Position numbers and translations under genes: made by a program | Assembly (NCBI GenBank): GCA_049317265.1 | Contig: JBMOIP010000023.1 | Location: 10,585 to 74,584 of the forward strand | Source: CAIVAT01 sp049317265 | Lineage (GTDB): Bacteria; Bacteroidota; Bacteroidia; Bacteroidales; FEN-979 | Reading direction: 5' to 3' | Length of the DNA: 64,000 nt | The notes under the pieces: model-generated | What the model was told of the DNA's origin: nothing | The model's input: only the letters and a program-made list of their open reading frames with translations | Database searches by the model: none | In this document: positions 20,001-26,928 of the stretch, piece by piece | How positions within the stretch are numbered: the stretch's first letter is position 1 | Layout of the letters: the number at the start of each line of letters is the position of its first letter

Positions 20001-22896
20001 CAATACCACAACTTCGCCGGTTATTGCCACCATTACGGTAACCCCGACATTTGAAAAGAAAGGGGTTGGTTGCCCGGGTTCATCAAAGACCTTTACAATA
20101 ACTGTCAACCCGAGTGGTCAGGTTATTGATCCGGAAAACCAGGTGTTATGCAACGGAGTCACAACTGCTGATGTTATTTTCGGAACCAACAACACTGGTG
20201 GCGTTACTACCTATACCTGGGAAAATTCCACAACCAGTATTGGCCTTGCAGCCAGCGGAACAGGTGATATCTCAGCATTTACTGCTGTTAATACTACATC
20301 GGCCCCGGTTGTTGCAACAATAACTGTTACACCACATTTTACCAGTGACCTGCTCACCTGTGACGGCCCAACCGGGAATTTCACCATTACGGTCAATCCG
20401 ACCGGACAGGTTGATCAGCCTTCCAGCCAGGTTGTATGTAATAATGCATCTACTACGACGGTTCTCTTTACCTCTGTAAATACAGGAGGTACTACAACCT
20501 ACACTTGGACAAACGACACCCCTGCCATTGGCCTTGTCACCAGTGGTTCCGGAGATATCACTGCCTTCACTGCAGTAAATCTTACAACCGCACCGGTTAT
20601 TGCCACCATCACTGTAACTCCTCATTTTGAAAATGGTTCAGTTACATGCGACGGCAGTCCAAAAGATTTCACCTTCACGGTGAATCCATCCGGACAGGTT
20701 AATGACCCGGCTAATATCGTGAGATGTAACGGAACGACTGCATCTGTGACATTTGGTACCATTAATACCGGCGGAACCACAACCTATTCATGGGCAAATA
20801 ATGAAACAAGTATTGGTCTTGGTGCAAGCGGTACAGGGAACATCCCGACATTCACAGTTAGCAATAGTTCAACTGCTCCGGTAGTCGCTACGATCACTGT
20901 AACCCCCCATTTTGAAAATGGTTCAGTTACCTGTGACGGCACTGCTCAGACCTTCACCATCACCGTCAACCCCAGCGGGCAGGTTAATACTCCTGCAAAC
21001 CAGGTGCTTTGTACAAATTCTTCCAGCGATCCTGTAAATTTCACAACAAACAACATCGGTGGAATTACAACCTATACATGGACGAATAACAACACAAATA
21101 TCGGATTGGGTGCCAGCGGTTCCGGGAACATTGCCTCTTTTACGGCAACCAACGCAACTAATGCACCAATCCTTGCGACGATAACCGTAACTCCAACATT
21201 CAATACCGGCCCCGTTGGTATGTCACCTCCGGGCTCAGCTTGTACAGGATCTCCGGTTTCATTCACCATCACAGTAAATCCAAATGGCCAGGTAAATCAG
21301 CCGTCAAATCAGGTGTTAAGCAATGGATCGAGTACTACCCTTGTAACATTCGGAACTACCAATACCGGTGGAGCGACGACTTATGCCTGGACAAACAGTG
21401 ACCCAAGTATTGGTCTTGCTGCCAGTGGAGCCGGGAACATTGCTGCGTTTACTGCTGTTAACCTCGGGGTTGTTCCTGTGGTTGCCACAATCACTGTTAC
21501 ACCGACATTTACGAATGGAGCCGTTGGGTGTCCTGGGCCGGCCAAAACTTTCACAATCACTGTGAACCCGATGCCGATCCTGGTGATTACCAATCCTTCA
21601 ATCTGTTCACCTTACAGGATAAATCTTACTGCACCCTCAGTGACCGCTGGCAGTTTCCTTCCACCGACCACTGTATTGACCTACTGGTTGAATGCAGCAT
21701 GCACCAACCCTGTTCCAAATCCGGCCTCAGTTGGTAACGGAACCTACTACATCAAAGCAACAATTACCCCTGGCGGATGGTATGATGTGAAGCCAGTCGT
21801 TGCCACTGTTTATCCTCTGCCAACCATTTTTGCCGGTACAGGAAGTGGAACGTATTGTGCCAGTGTACCAGGCGTGACTGTTGGACTTTCAGGATCACAG
21901 ATTGGGGTTGAATACACCTTATGGCTTGGACTTACACAAATCAGTCCATCACCTGTTGCAGGAACCGGTGGCCCGATTTCATTTGGTTCAATACCACCTG
22001 TTACTGGTAGTTACTGGGCGCTTGCCGAAAATACCACAACCCATTGCCAGAACAGGATGTACAATTGTGTACATATCCTTCTTGACCCTGCATTGCCGGT
22101 GAGTCTGACGATTGGTGCTTCTGCCAACCCGGTTGCTGCCGATGTTGATGTTACCTTCACAGCGACGCCGGTAAACGGCGGTGGTACTCCTTCGTACCAG
22201 TGGAAAGTGAATGGGTTTAATGTTGGAGCCAACAGTCCGTCCTATACCTATAAACCTTTGAATGGTGATTTGGTGACCTGCATCCTTACTTCGAGCCTCT
22301 CGTGTGTTTCGGGTAATCCTGCAACGTCCAATACCGTAATCATGTCTGTAACCGGCTATCATACCGGCAGTATAACCGTAAACGGGATTGTTGGCGGTAC
22401 AGCTACCAATTGTTACAATTCACTTGCAACAATTACCGTTGCCGGCGGAGGAACAACATTCGTCGTTAACAGTGGTGGCAGTGCAACAATGATTGCCGGC
22501 GTGAATATCGTTTACCTGCCAGGAACAACAGTTCTTCCAGGTGGCTATATGCACGGTTATATCTCTTCGACAGATCATTGCGGTGCCAAAACACCTTCAG
22601 TCGTAACTGTTCTCACCAGTGAGGATGAGTTACCGGTTATTGCACAAAAGACCGCCTTTAAACTCTATCCGAATCCAACAACAGGGAACTTTACGGTTGA
22701 ACAAACCAGCGGTTCTTTGCATGAAATGGTGAAGGTGGAAATCTATGGTATGAGAGGAGAGAAATTGTTTACCGGGCAGTTGAACGGTGAAATGAAACAT
22801 GAATTCTCCATTACAGGATACCCTGCCGGTCTCTACTTTGTCAAGGTTGCCGCAGGCGATGAGACAGAGATCATCAAGTTGATAAAGACAAATTAA
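11044..22896 (+). CDS. Giant T9SS-secreted multidomain surface protein 1
   Basis: A 3950-aa secreted protein. A signal peptide (residues 1-24, ending HANA) is followed by a long Asn/Thr-rich right-handed beta-helix-like region (about 25-920, many NNxxxNxxN turns), Ig/PKD-like domains, a GEVED-like domain (about 1132-1293, containing AWIDYNQDG), further Ig-like and pre-peptidase C-like regions (about 1530-1670), a HYR domain (about 1673-1756) and a cohesin-like beta-sandwich (about 1920-2058). Then come 15 tandem Ig-like units of about 96 aa (2067-3507), more Ig-like sequence and a T9SS C-terminal sorting domain (about 3870-3950, FKLYPNPTTGNFTVEQ... IKLIKTN). It is probably a cell-surface adhesin or matrix protein. 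Each repeat unit has two Cys at fixed places, except that the last lacks the first. It ends at a strong terminator. The ligand is unknown. Confidence 0.93.
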   Translation: MKKLLLFLFALALGATMFIQHANAQVTVTNPTNTTPNLAATYTSLANAITALNATTAISGPVVITLTGNETAPVGGYSITAIPTGASLANNITIQGVTSTITAYTPQVVGTINDAIIKLVGADFITIQGFTLQENPGNTISATAALNNMTEFGIALFYASLTNGAQNNIIQNNTISLNRTYLNTFGIYSNTRHSASAMTTTAEVTAATGSNSGNKVYTNLISNVNYGIVFVGAGTTIAAIDNGNDIGGSDAGKGNTISNWGGGSALSAYTSVTTSNYCIVANQQINENISYNTITSASVAVLTAQLGGILKAYTVASPASGTITSTINNNTVTLTNSPTTSQMTGITSQGQTTLATATQNINNNKIINCSVLGASATSAAFVGFLTTGAHGTLNINGNTIRGISTNATSGVFLGIQQQTNAIVNTLNINNNAIGDVTAGAVTFTNATNSGTVTGLSVTSTGAAATCALSISNNDFRGIVHNTQGSGSNTYIINSSATLSQNISNNTFTNLTIKSTGSVTFIANSVSVPALGSQTISNNSIVTAFNKTGAGGIITLETTSAGSLSGATINHTGNNFSNITVTGATTIAGWVSSDGGTANKTYSGNTFNNWIGGTSSITAMNINWGGGAGGTGNLITNNTISNITGSGSITGINIGGSGTAATVSYNTIKGLSTTGASAVIGITSAVATSGTILKNTICNLEANNASGSVSGIVVSAGTLHNVSNNRIGDLRTPTANAANPLVGLSVTGGTTVNCYYNTVNLAATSTGALFGSSALSASTTPALTLNNNIFVNNSTANGAGLTVAYRRSTATLTTYGATSDRNDFSATNLFTDGTTTITSLTSYKSFVTARDFYSISENPPFLSTACGNTNFLKINTGIATGMESGGANIAGITDDFENDVRYGNPGYPPSGSAPDIGADEFAGTPLPLCTGTPATSTISGPAYVCTGTGTTLSLSGTYTDIGITYQWASGTTPGGPYPTVLGTAATQATGSLTVPTYYSCTVTCTLSGFSMTTVEKSVLINALPSIAVSPTSGAICNPGGTAVTLTASGGVSYAWSPTLGLSPSSGSPVLANPLTSTTYTVTGTDVNGCMNTATAAISIGVTVAMTSVVATPPSVCSGGGSSLMANAGLLANSYTGTYCQSTHTSGCSGDDMIHIVLNTLNSTASACGLTGSTPPRYLYTTGGGANTTTLSPVGGPYSLTITFGIDGTQYFGAWIDYNQDGTLAASEFLGASGNAGVSGTTSVSFTIPGTALNGVTRLRIIGGNDSPVTSAQACGASSSAWGETQDFDVTITGATPPTFTYLWSENPASGTLTSTTTNPAITTNITGPETYSVTATSAAGCSASGNVTVLLGTPVACTNITNTPACSGVDFTVTAHTTGGGGTLHYAWSDGVSGVYPDAQTVTANLAGGAYIYSVTVTDGCFTTCSMSQSITVGSPPGGTASGPATGLTYVGMPFSVTGYEPGSTFQWQVSTTSCAAGFATIGGANSDVVTLNASTAGTFYINCIVTGANGCISTTNCVTTNISVNGDNVCSAIPLSIGLNGPYSNVGATIEDGEPVPPGTGYTVQTGWGSGQTISNTVWFSFVAPPSGRVSIGNNGNFTRWDNQFALYSAETCSDFFAFNLLAANDDSTVSTAPFKAWIAPICLTPGVTYYLQVDGYGTGTNNIWGINLVAEPNEAPVISGCPSNISVPVSANNCSANVSWTAPTASDPDNCISLSFTSNYAPGANFPKGTTTVTYTANDGINAPVTCSFTVTVTQGPAVSISGDLAICAGNSNILDAGSFASYIWSTGATTQTISVNSAGNYSVTVTDGFGCTSSATVTTVVNPLPVIGLNVGGTSSVCSGSSVEITIESSISGTNYQLRNDADNSLVGLPVAGNGGTIMLPTGNLSATTTFNVLATIAATGCYDQLTGKVTITVGGPVTSIETVYICDGTTTVDIPVKVASFTNVGSMSLTFGYTDSELTNPTIVSRNAAFTGFWDPFEVTTLPAGTFKVSGYGALPGDGVTIADNEVMFTLRFNVVSGTVTSAVDLVENLQGTDLEYTGVAPDFTPFCDTPTPDFYFGGGVIVNPAGQVNNPGNQVLCNGENTADIIFATTNQGVTTYSWTNDTPGIGLAASGSGDILAFTAGNTGNEPVVATIVVTPTFTEGGVSCVGAAETFTITVNPTGQVIDPVDMVVCNGASTSVVFNTNNTGGVTTYSWTNDTPAIGLSGAGTDDIGPFTATNTGTSPVLATITVTPYFENGLVSCSGPAETFTITVNPTGQVNDPANQVVCNGASVSDVIFGTNNTGGATTFEWSNDNTSIGLGASGTGDITSFVATNSGIVPVTATITVTPYFESELVTCVGPAETFTITVNPTGQVNDPADQVVCNGATTATVTFGTNNTLGTTTYSWDNNTTTIGLASSGTGNIAAFTAVNASTAPVVATITVTPHFEYLGETCDGPAQTFTITVNPTGQVNDPADQVVCNGTSTSVSFTTVNTGGTTTYAWTNSLPAIGLPASGSGDILPFNAVNTGTTPVVATITVTPTFGGGVKGPLAGCTGAAQTFTITVNPTGQVNDPSDQILCNGGNTTAVIFTTNLTGGSTTYTWANNATSIGLGASGTGDILSFTAVNGTMSPVVATVTVTPHFENGLVTCDGPAESFTITVNPTAHVSDPADQVLCNGVNTSVTFSTNNSGGTTTYTWVNNTTSIGLGASGTGNIPVFAATNITAAPVVATITVTPQFENGLVTCSGASETFTITVNPTGQVDDPANQVVCNGAGTADVIFSTSNTGGTTTYSWVNDNAGIGLAASGTGDILGFAAINTSTAPVIATITVTPHFELCDGPAQTFTITVNPTAQLNQPATQVLCNGTSTSVNFSTINTGGITTYFWTNTNTSIGLPSFGIGNIGAFNAINTGTSPVIAVVDVTPTYTNDGVSCSGPTKSFSITVLPTGQVDQPGNQLVCNGAGTTTVTFTTENTGGTTTYAWTNNLPGIGLAASGTGNITSFTAINTTTSPVIATITVTPTFEKKGVGCPGSSKTFTITVNPSGQVIDPENQVLCNGVTTADVIFGTNNTGGVTTYTWENSTTSIGLAASGTGDISAFTAVNTTSAPVVATITVTPHFTSDLLTCDGPTGNFTITVNPTGQVDQPSSQVVCNNASTTTVLFTSVNTGGTTTYTWTNDTPAIGLVTSGSGDITAFTAVNLTTAPVIATITVTPHFENGSVTCDGSPKDFTFTVNPSGQVNDPANIVRCNGTTASVTFGTINTGGTTTYSWANNETSIGLGASGTGNIPTFTVSNSSTAPVVATITVTPHFENGSVTCDGTAQTFTITVNPSGQVNTPANQVLCTNSSSDPVNFTTNNIGGITTYTWTNNNTNIGLGASGSGNIASFTATNATNAPILATITVTPTFNTGPVGMSPPGSACTGSPVSFTITVNPNGQVNQPSNQVLSNGSSTTLVTFGTTNTGGATTYAWTNSDPSIGLAASGAGNIAAFTAVNLGVVPVVATITVTPTFTNGAVGCPGPAKTFTITVNPMPILVITNPSICSPYRINLTAPSVTAGSFLPPTTVLTYWLNAACTNPVPNPASVGNGTYYIKATITPGGWYDVKPVVATVYPLPTIFAGTGSGTYCASVPGVTVGLSGSQIGVEYTLWLGLTQISPSPVAGTGGPISFGSIPPVTGSYWALAENTTTHCQNRMYNCVHILLDPALPVSLTIGASANPVAADVDVTFTATPVNGGGTPSYQWKVNGFNVGANSPSYTYKPLNGDLVTCILTSSLSCVSGNPATSNTVIMSVTGYHTGSITVNGIVGGTATNCYNSLATITVAGGGTTFVVNSGGSATMIAGVNIVYLPGTTVLPGGYMHGYISSTDHCGAKTPSVVTVLTSEDELPVIAQKTAFKLYPNPTTGNFTVEQTSGSLHEMVKVEIYGMRGEKLFTGQLNGEMKHEFSITGYPAGLYFVKVAAGDETEIIKLIKTN
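17242..21564 (+). repeat. Fifteen tandem ~96-aa Ig-like units in giant protein 1
   Basis: In-frame array of 4323 bp (1441 codons) with 15 units averaging 96 aa. Each starts NPtGQVnDPanQVvCNG and contains TTTYtWtNnxxxIGLxASGTGdI and PVvATITVTPhFe, ending TFTITV. The units differ at many synonymous and non-synonymous sites, so the array is old or diversified. Unit 15 has Ser in place of the first Cys. Confidence 0.93.
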
Positions 22897-22900
22897 CCTC

Positions 22901-22933
22901 AAAAAAAATCCCGCGAAAGCGGGATTTTTTTTT
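22901..22933. terminator. Bidirectional Rho-independent terminator
   Basis: The stem TCCCGC/GCGGGA with loop GAAA is flanked by A8 on the left and T10 on the right, so it can stop both giant gene 1 and the convergent glycosyltransferase operon. The same stem and loop recur after giant gene 2. Confidence 0.92.
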
Positions 22934-22937
22934 ACTC

Positions 22938-24029
22938 TTATATTTTCAGGACACTTTTAAATGCCTCTATATATAAATCCGTGATGTTGTCCCACTGATA
23001 GCCGGTGTTTATTTTCTCCTCATTATTAACGAAAAAGGAAGTATAGTCATCTTTGATTGGTTCAGACCAGATCAGTTTTGCAATATCATGTTCATTCCTG
23101 AAATAGAATGCATCATCGCCCAAAATCTTCCTGTTGAATTGGTTTTCATTTGCACAGATCAATGCCCCGGATGCCATGGCTTCAAGCAGTGAAGGATTGG
23201 TTCCACCGGATGAGTGACCATGAAAGTACATGCTGCAATAATGCCGCAGTTGATTTAAGATGTTAACATCATAGATGCCCCCAAGGAACCGGATGTTGGA
23301 TGACGGATAGGCAGATTGCAGATATTTGCAATAGCTGTTGTTGGTGCTGCCGATAAGCAGCATCGGTTTTGTTGATCCCGACTCAATGTAGCCCTTTATG
23401 ATGATTTCGGTGTTGTTGTCGCTCTGTATTCTTGAAATGGCAAGATAATACGACCCGGGCTCCACTTTGAAACCGTGGAGAGAATCAGGATCGGGTTTTT
23501 GTAACACTTCTGCTCCATAAGGAATGAATAAGGAATCCATGCCATGTGTCGTCTGGAAATATTCCTTTATATGGGGTGAATCGGCAACAAGGAGATCACT
23601 GCTTCTGACCGCCATTCCTTCAGCTTTCCTGATAAAGAATTTCAGGAGCCTGTTGTATTTCGACCGCGACCACTCCAATCCGTCCATATTGGTGATGACC
23701 CTGGCTCCTTTAGGAAGAAGCGGATACCAAACGGAGGATGTGGCATATCCCAATTGTAAAATAACGTCAAAGCGCCGTTTCCGGCTGTCAAGAATACAGT
23801 TCAGGTCATAGATGAATGGTCCGGCAGGGCCTACCAGGTTTTCAGGGTCAAAACAATGGATGATGTGTACTCCGTTCCACTCCGATTTTTGGTAAGGATG
23901 ATGATGTGAATTATAAACCCAAACCTCAATGCCATGTTTAGCAAGCCTGGCTGAGAAGTATTCGGCAAACTGTTCAAAACCTCCGTAATTATTCGGGATC
24001 CCGCGGGTTCCAAGGATTCCAACTTTCAT
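22938..24029 (-). CDS. Glycosyltransferase with DUF1972 N-terminal domain (GT4-like)
   Basis: A 363-aa GT-B-type glycosyltransferase. The DUF1972 N-terminal half (about residues 1-185) begins MKVGILGTRGIPNNYGGFEQ with HPYQKSEWNGVHIIH. The C-terminal donor-binding half contains SGGTNPSLLEAMASGALICA (about 270-289), the usual EAMASG nucleotide-sugar site. Such enzymes often add rhamnose or other deoxy sugars to exopolysaccharide or O-antigen. The donor here is not determined. The start overlaps the stop of the upstream GT2 gene by 4 nt (ATGA), so it is the last gene of the exporter/GT operon. Confidence 0.9.
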   Translation of the reverse strand: MKVGILGTRGIPNNYGGFEQFAEYFSARLAKHGIEVWVYNSHHHPYQKSEWNGVHIIHCFDPENLVGPAGPFIYDLNCILDSRKRRFDVILQLGYATSSVWYPLLPKGARVITNMDGLEWSRSKYNRLLKFFIRKAEGMAVRSSDLLVADSPHIKEYFQTTHGMDSLFIPYGAEVLQKPDPDSLHGFKVEPGSYYLAISRIQSDNNTEIIIKGYIESGSTKPMLLIGSTNNSYCKYLQSAYPSSNIRFLGGIYDVNILNQLRHYCSMYFHGHSSGGTNPSLLEAMASGALICANENQFNRKILGDDAFYFRNEHDIAKLIWSEPIKDDYTSFFVNNEEKINTGYQWDNITDLYIEAFKSVLKI

Positions 24030-24889
24030 GAATGGCGAAATCGTTTGATTATCCTGGCCGGGAAAACGATGCCGGCTGTTAACAAAAAGAGATGTCTGGT
24101 CAAAATATTCGTATTGATCTGGTATTGCCGGTAAAAATAGATATAAAAATAGTAGAACAAAATGGTTGATTTAGATGACCGTGTGCCCCAAATCCTGTCC
24201 CTTGTTGCAAATATACCCCGTACCGATTCAAAGGTGATGGTGCTCGTTGAACTTGCCGGGTGAATCCTCATCCGGTACAATGGTTCATCCAGGTTGGCAA
24301 AATGACGGCCATCGCGTGCCATGCGGGAGAAGATGTCATAATCCTCGCCCGGGGTTTGATTCGCATACCTGTAGGCCTGGAAAACGGTCCGCCGGGCAAT
24401 AATGGTAGGATGTTGCATCCCGTTGACCCCACTTTGAAAGGACCGGACAATGTCGGTGTGCCGGGTTGGAAAATTGGAAGTGTTCAGGCCATCTCCGGTT
24501 TTGTAATGAAAGTATTGTACCTGGCATCCTGAAATGTCGATTTCCGGATGTGTTTCCATATATTGAAACTGCCTTTCAATGCGTTCGGGATAAAAAGTGT
24601 CATCAGGATCGGCACGCATGATATATTTGCCTGTTGCCCATTCAACCCCGGTGTTCAGGGCTGCCGGCATACCCCGGTTTTCAGGAAGCCATATAACCTT
24701 TATATATTCCAGTGAGGAAAACTTTGCAACAACAGCTGCAGATTCGTCTGTAGAGCCGTCATCAACCAGAATCAATTCCAGTGGGAGGGAGGTGGAGTTG
24801 GCAATACTTTCAAAAAATGCGGTCAGAAAACGGCCGTTATTATAGTTGGGAACAATAATGGATAGGTCAGCAATGGGTTTTTCAGGCAT
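24026..24889 (-). CDS. Family 2 glycosyltransferase
   Basis: A GT-A inverting glycosyltransferase of about 287 aa: LSIIVPNYNNGRFL (start of the nucleotide-binding fold), LILVDDGSTDES, then the metal-binding MRADPDD (about residue 90). The C-terminal part has one or two hydrophobic segments near the membrane (about 235-280). I chose MPEKPIAD at 24889. A start at 24907 would add six residues and enlarge the overlap with the ABC exporter from 8 to 26 nt. It is probably translationally coupled to the exporter and to the next GT. The product could be a surface glycan or a glycan on the exported peptide. Nothing in the sequence decides this. Confidence 0.88.
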   Translation of the reverse strand: MPEKPIADLSIIVPNYNNGRFLTAFFESIANSTSLPLELILVDDGSTDESAAVVAKFSSLEYIKVIWLPENRGMPAALNTGVEWATGKYIMRADPDDTFYPERIERQFQYMETHPEIDISGCQVQYFHYKTGDGLNTSNFPTRHTDIVRSFQSGVNGMQHPTIIARRTVFQAYRYANQTPGEDYDIFSRMARDGRHFANLDEPLYRMRIHPASSTSTITFESVRGIFATRDRIWGTRSSKSTILFYYFYIYFYRQYQINTNILTRHLFLLTAGIVFPARIIKRFRHS

Positions 24890-26606
24890 GGCTGATCCTC
24901 CCCGCATCGAGGTGAATCACCTGGTCGGCAATACGGTGGATCTCCTGACTGTGTGAGATGATCACCATGGTGGTGGTTCCTTTAAGGCGTTCGAGGGCCT
25001 CAATGATCTTAAACTCGTTCTGCTGGTCCAGGGCGTTTGTTGCTTCATCAAGTATGAGCATGGCAGGTTTGCGAACCAGGGCTCGTGCCAGTGCCAGGCG
25101 TTGGCGCTCTCCGCCCGAAAGTTGGGCACCGCGGTCGCCCACTACGGTTTCAAGACCAGAAGGGAAATTTCGTACCATTTCAGCCGCAGATGCTTTTTGC
25201 AACGCATCCCAAAGATCATCATCTGTAGCACCGGGTTTCGTCCAAATCAGGTTATTGCGAATGGTATCATTGAACAGGAACGATTCCTGGGTGACATAAC
25301 CGATGTTTTTCCGCCATGAGTAGGTGAGGGACTCGTCAAGGGGGTGGTTATTGACCAGAATTTCTCCTGAAACCGGTTTCAGTAATCCCAGGATCAGATC
25401 GGCAAGGGTGGTCTTCCCCGAACCGGATTGGCCTGAAATGCAGGAGATGCTGTTCACCGGGATGCGAAGGGACAAACGGTCAAGTACCAGGTTGGCACCA
25501 TAGGCGAAGGAGACATCCGTGAATACGACAGAGCCTTCGATGTTGACAGGATTGTCGTCTCTTGTTAAATTTTCGTTATGCAGGTCACACTCCTTTTGTA
25601 GTTCCAATACTGCAGTAAACGCCGGAATCGAAAGCAGAATAGCCTGGTAGGACGATTGTAGTGAAGAGACCTTCGGCAGCAGCCGTGAAAAGATGTAGAT
25701 CAGCACCAGCAGGGTGGACGCAGGCATCGCAAGTACCTCAATGGCAAAATAAACATAGGCACTCAGCAGGATAACCGTTCCCAGGGAAAACATGAATGAG
25801 GTACGTGAGCTCAATTTGACATAATCTATTTTCCGCTTCTCTACATCTTCGGTATGTTGAATAAACTCTTCGATATACCGGTCCTCTTCAGCAAAACTTT
25901 TGGCTACCTTCATTCCTGAAAGATGTTCCAGAACTACCTGGTAGACCTTTTTTATTGAGTGTTGGCTGGATTTTCCAAGCTGAGCAGCCGATTTGTTTTT
26001 CTTTTGCCCCAGAACCAGCAGAACGAGCGCCCCGGCCAGGGAAATCGAAGCCATGGATGGTGACAACAGAAAAGCTACTCCAAGGTACATCAACATGGTG
26101 ATCAGGGTACTGGTGGATCTTAAAACCTGGAAGATAGCCTGGCCTGCCCGCTGAACCTCTGAAGTAACGACATGCGCTACATCCGACATCCGTAACCGTG
26201 AGGCAAAAAGCCACTGGCTGTGTCCCAGGGAGATGTATAACTTATCTTTGAGAAACCTTACAAACCTATGCTGAATCTTTGCATTGACAAGACTTTGGTA
26301 GCTATTGAGCGCGGAACTCAATGCAACAATGACAATATAAAATAACAGGATTGTGACGATTCCACAAGGAATACCAGTTTTATGGAGAAAGGAACCAACC
26401 TTTGCCACAAAATCTGATCCCTTTCCATGGTTGTCGAAAATTCCGATCAGGCTGAGAAGGGGGATTAAAAGCAAAATGCCTATTCCTTGTGTAAAACCTG
26501 TAAGAATCTGAAGGACAAAAGAAACAATCACACTTCTGCCGGAAAAATTAAACAGGTCTTTTGAAAGGCGTATTAAGAATTGATGATGTCTTGCCTTTTG
26601 TTTCAT
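24882..26606 (-). CDS. ABC exporter, fused permease-ATPase (lasso peptide exporter candidate, LarD/McjD-like)
   Basis: A 574-aa half-transporter with a type-1 exporter membrane domain (six helices, about residues 15-310) and an ATPase domain with Walker A GQSGSGKTTL, signature LSGGERQR and Walker B LILDEATNALD. An in-frame ATG at 26669 would give 595 aa, but those 21 codons run through a Rho-independent terminator (26626-26660), so MKQKARHHQF at 26606 is the better start. Lasso clusters normally encode such a homodimeric exporter (the D protein), which exports and gives immunity to the peptide. Its place directly after the precursor gene supports that role. A lipid-linked glycan flippase is the alternative, given the two glycosyltransferases downstream. 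Confidence 0.88.
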   Translation of the reverse strand: MKQKARHHQFLIRLSKDLFNFSGRSVIVSFVLQILTGFTQGIGILLLIPLLSLIGIFDNHGKGSDFVAKVGSFLHKTGIPCGIVTILLFYIVIVALSSALNSYQSLVNAKIQHRFVRFLKDKLYISLGHSQWLFASRLRMSDVAHVVTSEVQRAGQAIFQVLRSTSTLITMLMYLGVAFLLSPSMASISLAGALVLLVLGQKKNKSAAQLGKSSQHSIKKVYQVVLEHLSGMKVAKSFAEEDRYIEEFIQHTEDVEKRKIDYVKLSSRTSFMFSLGTVILLSAYVYFAIEVLAMPASTLLVLIYIFSRLLPKVSSLQSSYQAILLSIPAFTAVLELQKECDLHNENLTRDDNPVNIEGSVVFTDVSFAYGANLVLDRLSLRIPVNSISCISGQSGSGKTTLADLILGLLKPVSGEILVNNHPLDESLTYSWRKNIGYVTQESFLFNDTIRNNLIWTKPGATDDDLWDALQKASAAEMVRNFPSGLETVVGDRGAQLSGGERQRLALARALVRKPAMLILDEATNALDQQNEFKIIEALERLKGTTTMVIISHSQEIHRIADQVIHLDAGRISHA

Positions 26607-26625
26607 GTGTTGAACTCTGTCATGA

Positions 26626-26660
26626 TAAAAAACAAAAACAGCAGGTATAACCTGCTGTTT
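26626..26660 (-). terminator. Rho-independent terminator between lasso precursor and exporter genes
   Basis: A perfect 11-bp stem AAACAGCAGGT/ACCTGCTGTTT with a 3-nt loop is followed, on the minus strand, by TTGTTTTTT. It lies 70 nt after the precursor stop and 20 nt before the exporter start. Partial termination here would give more precursor than exporter mRNA, the usual arrangement in lasso operons. Confidence 0.85.
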
Positions 26661-26730
26661 AAAGATCATGCTAATGCATAATATTTGCTAAACCGTTATG
26701 AAATTCAAACTTGTTAATACAACTCAAAAA

Positions 26731-26868
26731 TTAGGAAGAGCCATAGGGGTCGGTATAGTGTGCATCCTCCTTGGTCCAAGGATGACCTCCGCTGTTGGTC
26801 ATTTTAGAATTAATAACTTCAATTTCAGGAGATTGCCACGTTCTTTTTGTTTTTGTAATATTTTCCAT
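26731..26868 (-). CDS. Lasso peptide precursor (45 aa), paeninodin-like
   Basis: A short open frame directly after the cyclase gene. The leader (residues 1-25) starts MENITKTKRT and contains WQSPEIEVI (11-19), matching the (Y/W)xxPxL RRE-recognition motif, then SKMTN with Thr24 at position -2. The predicted core is residues 26-45 (20 aa). It begins SGGHPWTKED and ends DPYGSS. Ser26 would be the ring amine and Glu34 (core position 9) the acid, giving a 9-residue macrolactam and an 11-residue tail. If cleavage were one or two residues later, a Gly would be first and Glu34 or Asp35 would be at position 7-9. The C-terminal Ser is the residue phosphorylated in paeninodin-type lassos, and an HprK-like kinase gene is nearby. 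The gene is 60 nt after the cyclase stop and followed by a terminator. Confidence 0.87.
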   Translation of the reverse strand: MENITKTKRTWQSPEIEVINSKMTNSGGHPWTKEDAHYTDPYGSS

Positions 26869-26928
26869 AATAGTAAATATTTATAAGTTAACATTTCTTG
26901 AGCAATCAAGGAAGCAATAATAAACATC

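Noticed and set aside
24882..26669. Exporter start at 26669 (595 aa)
   Set aside because: The extra 21 codons run across a strong terminator hairpin. MKQKARHHQF at 26606 is more plausible.
26698..26886. Plus-strand 62-aa frame with a Met start between exporter and cyclase
   Set aside because: It is the antisense of the lasso precursor gene. The minus-strand frame has the leader, core and terminator context, and this one has none.
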